Positions 59,823-64,000 of a stretch of 64,000 bases of DNA are shown one piece after another. Under the pieces are notes generated by a model that was not told the DNA's origin, made no database searches, and worked only from the letters and a program-made list of their open reading frames with translations. Every line of letters starts with the position of its first letter. The stretch's first letter is position 1. Source of the DNA: Listeria cossartiae subsp. cossartiae. Lineage in GTDB: Bacteria; Bacillota; Bacilli; Lactobacillales; Listeriaceae. The position numbers and the translations under genes are program-made. The DNA lies in NCBI RefSeq assembly GCF_014224155.1, contig NZ_JAASUI010000003.1, forward strand, positions 62,001-126,000. The letters are read 5' to 3'.

Positions 59823-60206
59823 TTATAAAGTCGTATGCGCTTTTTCTTCTGGAAGTACCATTTCAATATGATTTTTTTCATCTAATACGACGATTTTTGG
59901 TTCATGTGCTTTTGCTTCTTCCGCAGTAAACATGCCGTAGCTCATGATAATAACTACGTCGCCTACTTGAACGTGTCTAGCTGCTGCACCGTTTAGGCAA
60001 ATAACACCACTACCCGGCTCACCTGGAATAATATATGTTTCAATTCTTGCCCCATTATTATTATTTACAATTTGGACTTTTTCGTTTGGAAGCATATCCA
60101 CCGCTTCTAAAATAGCAGAATCAATCGTAATACTTCCTACATAATTCAGATTGGCTTCTGTTACAGTCGCTCGGTGAATTTTGCCATTCATCATTGTTCT
60201 AAACAT
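59823..60206 (-). CDS. panD: Aspartate 1-decarboxylase (pyruvoyl enzyme)
   Basis: 127 residues. The self-cleavage site VGSITID has Gly24-Ser25, which becomes the pyruvoyl group. Conserved [28 protein letters not shown] near 53-80. It makes beta-alanine for pantothenate. It follows panC by 3 nt. Confidence 0.97.
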   Translation of the reverse strand: MFRTMMNGKIHRATVTEANLNYVGSITIDSAILEAVDMLPNEKVQIVNNNNGARIETYIIPGEPGSGVICLNGAAARHVQVGDVVIIMSYGMFTAEEAKAHEPKIVVLDEKNHIEMVLPEEKAHTTL

Positions 60207-60209
60207 TTT

Positions 60210-61067
60210 TTACCGCCTCTTCACATTTATTAATTCATTATCGATTAAACGAGCTTTCGAGTACTTCACTGCCGCCGCAATAATTATCCCTTTGGACCAA
60301 TCTGTTACTGGTGTAAATTCGGGATAAGCATATAACGCTAAATAAGCAATTTTCTCGTGGGATGTTTGCTCGTTGATTTTGTTTGTCATTACTTGTACGA
60401 TTTTTTGCTCATCTGTTTCGCCGGATTCAATAAGCGCTCGGCCCATTTGTAAAGCGGCGTGGATTGCTGGGGCTTCTTGACGTTCTGTTTCTGTTAGATA
60501 CACATTGCGCGAGCTTTTGGCAAGTCCGTCCGCTTCCCTAACAGTAGCAATGATTCGTAAGTTCACTGGGAAAAAGTAATCTTCTACTAAGCCAGAAACA
60601 ACGGCTACTTGCTGGGCATCTTTTTGACCAAAGTAGGCATTATCTGGATTTACTAAATGAAACAGTTTCGTTAAAACCGTTACTACGCCGTCAAAATGGC
60701 CTTCTCGGTCAGCTCCGTCGAGTACCGAAACACGCTTAACGACATGGAGTTTCGTTGCTAATTCAGTCGGATAGATTTCTTCTACAGTAGGTATAAATAA
60801 AATATCTACGCCGCCTTGTTCCGCGAGCTCCGCATCGTGCGCTTCATCTCGTGGATAGGCATCAAAATCTTCATTTGGACCAAACTGGGTTGGGTTGACG
60901 AACACGCTCATCACGACAAAATCGTTCTCTTTTCTCGCATGGCTGACAAGTGTCATATGTCCTTCATGTAAAAAGCCCATCGTTGGCACGAAACCAATTG
61001 TTTTATTTGCTTGTTTTTGTTTTAAAATTGCTTCTTTAAGTTCTTGTTTATTTCGAATGATTAACAT
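60210..61067 (-). CDS. panC: Pantothenate synthetase
   Basis: 285 residues with the adenylate-forming motifs [16 protein letters not shown] near 26-41, [23 protein letters not shown] near 51-73, YFGQKDAQQ near 145, and SSRNVYL near 184. It joins pantoate and beta-alanine using ATP. Starts 3 nt after panB. Confidence 0.97.
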   Translation of the reverse strand: MLIIRNKQELKEAILKQKQANKTIGFVPTMGFLHEGHMTLVSHARKENDFVVMSVFVNPTQFGPNEDFDAYPRDEAHDAELAEQGGVDILFIPTVEEIYPTELATKLHVVKRVSVLDGADREGHFDGVVTVLTKLFHLVNPDNAYFGQKDAQQVAVVSGLVEDYFFPVNLRIIATVREADGLAKSSRNVYLTETERQEAPAIHAALQMGRALIESGETDEQKIVQVMTNKINEQTSHEKIAYLALYAYPEFTPVTDWSKGIIIAAAVKYSKARLIDNELINVKRR

Positions 61068-61070
61068 CTG

Positions 61071-61904
61071 CTATTCCCTTCCATAAAGGCCTTTTAAGTC
61101 TTCTTCGGCCATCGTAAAGCTATGTTTCACTTCTGGAAATGCTTGTGCTTTTACTTCTTTGACATAGCTTGCCAGTGCTGGTTCGATTGTTTCATCAATA
61201 TCTGCATAAGCCTTCACGAATTTAGCACGGCGAGTAATTCCGTAACCAATAATATCATGATAGACAAGGACTTGGCCGTCTGTTTCCACGCCTGCTCCGA
61301 TACCAATTGTTGGGATAGAAAGTGCTTTTGTTACTTTCTCCGCTAGTTGACGAGGAATGGCTTCTAACACAAGTGCAATTGCTCCCGCCGCTTCAACTGC
61401 TAACGCATTATCAATTAACTCTTGCGCTTCTTGTGAGGATTTGGCACGAACTTTATAGCTTCCTGTTAAACCAACGCTTTGTGGTGTTAAACCTAGGTGA
61501 GCAACAACCGGAGCACCGGCTTCTGTTAAACGAGCAATTTTGTTCACGACTTCTCCTGCGCCTTCTAATTTGACTGCATGTGCGCCACTTTCTTGAATAA
61601 TCTTACGTGCGTTTTGGATTGTTTCATCCACTGATCCGTGGTATGTCATGAATGGCATATCAGTAACAACAAATGTATTCGCGGCCCCGCGCTTCACAGC
61701 TTTTGTATGATGAATCATGTCAGCAATCGTTACTGGTACCGTTGAATCGTAGCCTAATACTACCATTCCAAGTGAATCACCGACTAAAATCATATCTGCT
61801 TCGGCTTGCTCTACGTTCTTGGCAGAAGGATAATCATAAGCGGTAATCATCGTGATTTTCTCTCCGTTTTCTTTCATAGCAAAAAAATCTACTGGTCTCT
61901 TCAT
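61071..61904 (-). CDS. panB: 3-methyl-2-oxobutanoate hydroxymethyltransferase
   Basis: 277 residues. Family segments: [37 protein letters not shown] near 19-55, [21 protein letters not shown] near 136, [24 protein letters not shown] near 198-221. It adds the hydroxymethyl group from methylene-THF to ketoisovalerate. First of panB-panC-panD, preceded by AAGGAG; the promoter is in the A+T-rich 61.9-62.06 kb gap but is not clear. Confidence 0.97.
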   Translation of the reverse strand: MKRPVDFFAMKENGEKITMITAYDYPSAKNVEQAEADMILVGDSLGMVVLGYDSTVPVTIADMIHHTKAVKRGAANTFVVTDMPFMTYHGSVDETIQNARKIIQESGAHAVKLEGAGEVVNKIARLTEAGAPVVAHLGLTPQSVGLTGSYKVRAKSSQEAQELIDNALAVEAAGAIALVLEAIPRQLAEKVTKALSIPTIGIGAGVETDGQVLVYHDIIGYGITRRAKFVKAYADIDETIEPALASYVKEVKAQAFPEVKHSFTMAEEDLKGLYGRE

Positions 61905-62065
61905 TTTCTTAGCTCCTTTTCGTCCCTGTTAAATCACTTTAATCAAGGCAAAAAACATATTTTTATTAGTAGCGTTAGTATGATCCAATAAAGGTATCAT
62001 CCATTCATTACTACCATATGTATAATAACATAAATAGATGCTTACTTAAAGTATGCAAATTGAAG

Positions 62066-62088
62066 AGAGGTCTATGCTTAGACCTCTT
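62066..62088. terminator. Hairpin overlapping the stop of the thioredoxin-like gene
   Basis: AGAGGTCTA pairs with TAGACCTCT across a 4-nt loop, covering the gene's stop codon (62078-62080). The minus-strand tail (CTTCAATTTG) is a poor U-run, so termination is likely weak. Confidence 0.5.
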
Positions 62089-62545
62089 TACTCACTTTAT
62101 TCATCCATTTGGTTAATTTTTCCGGTTCGTCTGTTGCTGCGTAGGTAGATACTACTTTTCCATCTTTTAAATAAACCATTGTTGGGACAGAATCAATATC
62201 CATCTCTTTTAAAAGGGTAATCATGTCATCGCGGCTTTTTTCGGATGCTTTATCCGTGTTGTAGTAAGCCATTTTTTGATCTGGTTGTCTTTTTTCCAGT
62301 TCTTTCTTTAGGATTGGTTGGAACGCTTGGCAGTCTTCGCATGTTGGGCGGCCAACGTAAACAAATCCAGTTGTTTTATCGGCCATTTTTTGTTTGAAAT
62401 CTTTGGTGGAAATGGTATTTAAAAAGGTCGAACTTTCTTTTTCGGTTTGGTTCGCCTTCTCTTCGGTTTCTTTTTTATTATCGCCACATGCTCCGAGCGT
62501 AAGAACGACGGTAATTAGCGCTAATAGTAATAGGATTTTCTTCAT
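62078..62545 (-). CDS. Thioredoxin-like lipoprotein
   Basis: 155 residues from ATG 62545, with AAGGAG 10 nt upstream; the longer frame to 62617 has no such site. A lipoprotein signal (ILLLLALITVVLTLGAC) has lipobox LGAC with Cys near 21. The thioredoxin fold has the active site PTCEDC (CxxC) near 73-78 and cis-Pro in SVPTMVYLKDGKVV near 128-141. It resembles bacteriocin-transport-accessory/Trx-like proteins. It should act as a thiol-disulphide protein outside the membrane; the partner is unknown. Confidence 0.87.
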   Translation of the reverse strand: MKKILLLLALITVVLTLGACGDNKKETEEKANQTEKESSTFLNTISTKDFKQKMADKTTGFVYVGRPTCEDCQAFQPILKKELEKRQPDQKMAYYNTDKASEKSRDDMITLLKEMDIDSVPTMVYLKDGKVVSTYAATDEPEKLTKWMNKVSKEV

Positions 62546-62692
62546 CAAAACAGCTCCTTCGTGTTTATTATACTTGATTTTTTTCAAAAAAGAAAAACTC
62601 GAAAAAGTGATTTTCACACTGTGTTTTCGAGTTAAAAGATATGTTTTCAGTTACTTTACTATGGTTAAAACATGTTTTTTCAGGCGGTTTCG

Positions 62693-63670
62693 TTATTTTT
62701 CATTATCTAGCAAAATATCTGCAGAATAGATGGAATGAACCTCGCCTAGCGAATCTTGTAATAACAGGACGCCCTCATCAGAAATACCTTTTACTTGTCC
62801 GTGGATTTTGCCTTTGGTTGTGCTGGCGGTTAGTTTTTCGCCAAAGGGAATTGCTTTGGTTTCCCAAAGTAGTTTGATTGGCGCAAATCCTTTATCAAGG
62901 AAAAGTTCATAGTATTTCTCTAAAGCGACTAAAATTTCTTGTAATAGCGCTTTTCTGGATATACTTTCGCCTAGTTCAAGTTTCAGCGAACTCGCTTTGT
63001 CTTTGATTTCTTCGGGGAATTCTTGTTGATTTACGTTGATGCCCATGCCAATAATAACGGCATGAATGGTTTCTGCTTCGGCTTGCATTTCTGTTAATAC
63101 GCCACAGATTTTGCGTTTTCCGATGTAAATATCATTGGGCCATTTGATTTTCGGTTCTAGTTTTGTGACATTTTCAATCGCTTCTGTGATAGCAAGCGAG
63201 GCGATAAAAGTGAACTGCGGTACTTTTTGAATCGGGATTTGCGGTTTTAAAATCACGCTCATCCAAATGCCTTCCCCTTTTTTAGAATTCCAAGGGCGAA
63301 GTAAGCGACCTTTTCCAGCGGTTTGCTCATCGGCTACGATAACGGTTCCTTCAGGGCTTGCTTCGATTTGTTGGTGGGCGATGATTTGTGTCGAACTCAC
63401 CGACTCGTGTATTTCTAAATGCTGGCCGATAAATTTCGTCTCTAAACCGAGTAAGAGCGCATCTTTCGTGTACTGTTCTGCTGTTGCGGATAAACGGTAA
63501 CCACGATTTCGGACTGCTTCGATTTCAAAGCCTTCTTTGCGGAGCGCCTCCATTTGTTTCCAAACGGCAGTACGCGAGCAACCTAGGCTATCCGCAATTT
63601 CTTGCCCGGATAAATAAGCGCCATCACTTTCCGTAAATAACGCGAGCAATTTTTCTCGATTATTCTTCAT
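62693..63670 (-). CDS. birA: Biotin repressor / biotin-protein ligase BirA
   Basis: 325 residues from ATG 63670, with GGTGG upstream; the longer frame to 63706 lies inside cca. N-terminal helix-turn-helix ([32 protein letters not shown] near 21-52) and ligase core with the biotinyl-AMP loop [12 protein letters not shown] near 120, [19 protein letters not shown] near 179. It attaches biotin to carboxylases and represses biotin genes. It overlaps the cca end by 11 nt. Confidence 0.95.
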   Translation of the reverse strand: MKNNREKLLALFTESDGAYLSGQEIADSLGCSRTAVWKQMEALRKEGFEIEAVRNRGYRLSATAEQYTKDALLLGLETKFIGQHLEIHESVSSTQIIAHQQIEASPEGTVIVADEQTAGKGRLLRPWNSKKGEGIWMSVILKPQIPIQKVPQFTFIASLAITEAIENVTKLEPKIKWPNDIYIGKRKICGVLTEMQAEAETIHAVIIGMGINVNQQEFPEEIKDKASSLKLELGESISRKALLQEILVALEKYYELFLDKGFAPIKLLWETKAIPFGEKLTASTTKGKIHGQVKGISDEGVLLLQDSLGEVHSIYSADILLDNEK

Positions 63671-64000
63671 GATAGCCAAGCCACCTTTTGATTTGATTTT
63701 TTTCATTGTTTATTTCGCTGGAAAGGACAGCACACTCTAATTTATCAAGTGTTTCCTTTACCCAAGGACCAGCGCTAGCTCCGGCCCATTTTAACAAATC
63801 AGCGCCAGTAATTGCGAGGTCTTTTTTGGAGTGGATTGGCAGGGCTTCGTATGCTTGGTTAAGCGATTGTTGCTTGTCTTCTTGCCCACGCAGGACATTT
63901 AGTTCATTGACTAATGAAAAGACTGGTTGCCCAGCATGGTAGAGTTCTTCTGTTAGCCATGTTTCTTTCGTACCAAGTGCATCTTGAAAGGCTTTGTTTA
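63660..64000 (-). CDS. cca: tRNA nucleotidyltransferase Cca, C-terminal part (gene continues beyond window)
   Basis: An open minus-strand frame enters from the right edge and ends at TAA 63660-63662. It reads [18 protein letters not shown] ... [21 protein letters not shown] ... [17 protein letters not shown], about 113 residues that match the helical C-terminal end of Bacillus Cca. The stop lies inside birA, the same cca-birA coupling as in Bacillus. Cca adds CCA to tRNA 3' ends; the catalytic part is outside the window. Confidence 0.8.
   Translation of the reverse strand, partial: NKAFQDALGTKETWLTEELYHAGQPVFSLVNELNVLRGQEDKQQSLNQAYEALPIHSKKDLAITGADLLKWAGASAGPWVKETLDKLECAVLSSEINNEKNQIKRWLGYHEE

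Overview
The window is a low-GC Firmicute chromosome segment that I assign to Listeria, most likely L. monocytogenes or a close relative. The gene order (pyrP-pyrR, rluD-type gene, lspA, mntABC-type transporter, ctpA, copZ-copA-csoR, deoD, msrAB, ccpN-yqfL-ppdK, thyA-dfrA, fhs, mntR, cspD, rpsN, chiA, xpt-pbuX, rnpB, gpsB, recU-pbpA, nth-dnaD-asnS-aspB, dinG, panBCD, birA, cca) and the protein sequences fit that genus. No searches were run; names come from motifs, length and recalled family sequences. Most genes lie on the minus strand. I saw no tRNA, rRNA operon, CRISPR array, prophage or insertion sequence.

Layout. 1-1.87 kb: pyrimidine genes with two PyrR attenuators. 1.9-7.4 kb: a small basic protein, an RsbR-like stressosome paralogue, an RluD-type synthase, LspA, a purine permease and a MATE exporter. 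7.29-8.64 kb: an accessory gene for a membrane-anchored protein, flanked by two diverged copies of the MATE/lpeA gene junction. 8.6-11.2 kb: manganese ABC transporter with a probable MntR box. 11.2-16.2 kb: MarR regulator, CtpA protease, CsoR-controlled copper operon. 16.2-22.4 kb: D,D-carboxypeptidase, deoD, methionine sulfoxide reductases, a GDSL hydrolase and DegV. 22.5-27.4 kb: haemolysin III and the ccpN-yqfL-ppdK operon, preceded by a two-arm CcpN-type operator. 27.4-37.3 kb: VOC protein, ArAE-type membrane protein, DedA, phosphohexomutase, and the folate/one-carbon genes (ABC-F, thyA, dfrA, rlmA, and fhs). 37.4-41.5 kb: mntR, cspD, RNase H-like gene, 5'-3' exonuclease, a zinc-independent S14 gene with a Zur-type box, and chitinase. 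41.6-46.5 kb: guanine riboswitch-controlled xpt-pbuX, M32 carboxypeptidase, rRNA methyltransferase. 46.4-64 kb: a structured RNA element, rnpB, gpsB, ypsA, recU-pbpA, nth-dnaD, asnS-aspB, dinG, panBCD, a thioredoxin-like lipoprotein, birA and the end of cca.

How it works together. The window is mainly housekeeping DNA with many visible regulatory circuits: PyrR attenuation, a guanine riboswitch, MntR (regulator and target both present), CsoR, CcpN and Zur. The least explained parts are the accessory insertion at 7.3-8.6 kb, the folded RNA element between rnpB and the methyltransferase gene, a hairpin terminator lying inside a small gene at 2.1 kb, and an RsbR paralogue that appears to lack the usual phosphorylated threonines. 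I did not find a clearly new multi-gene system.
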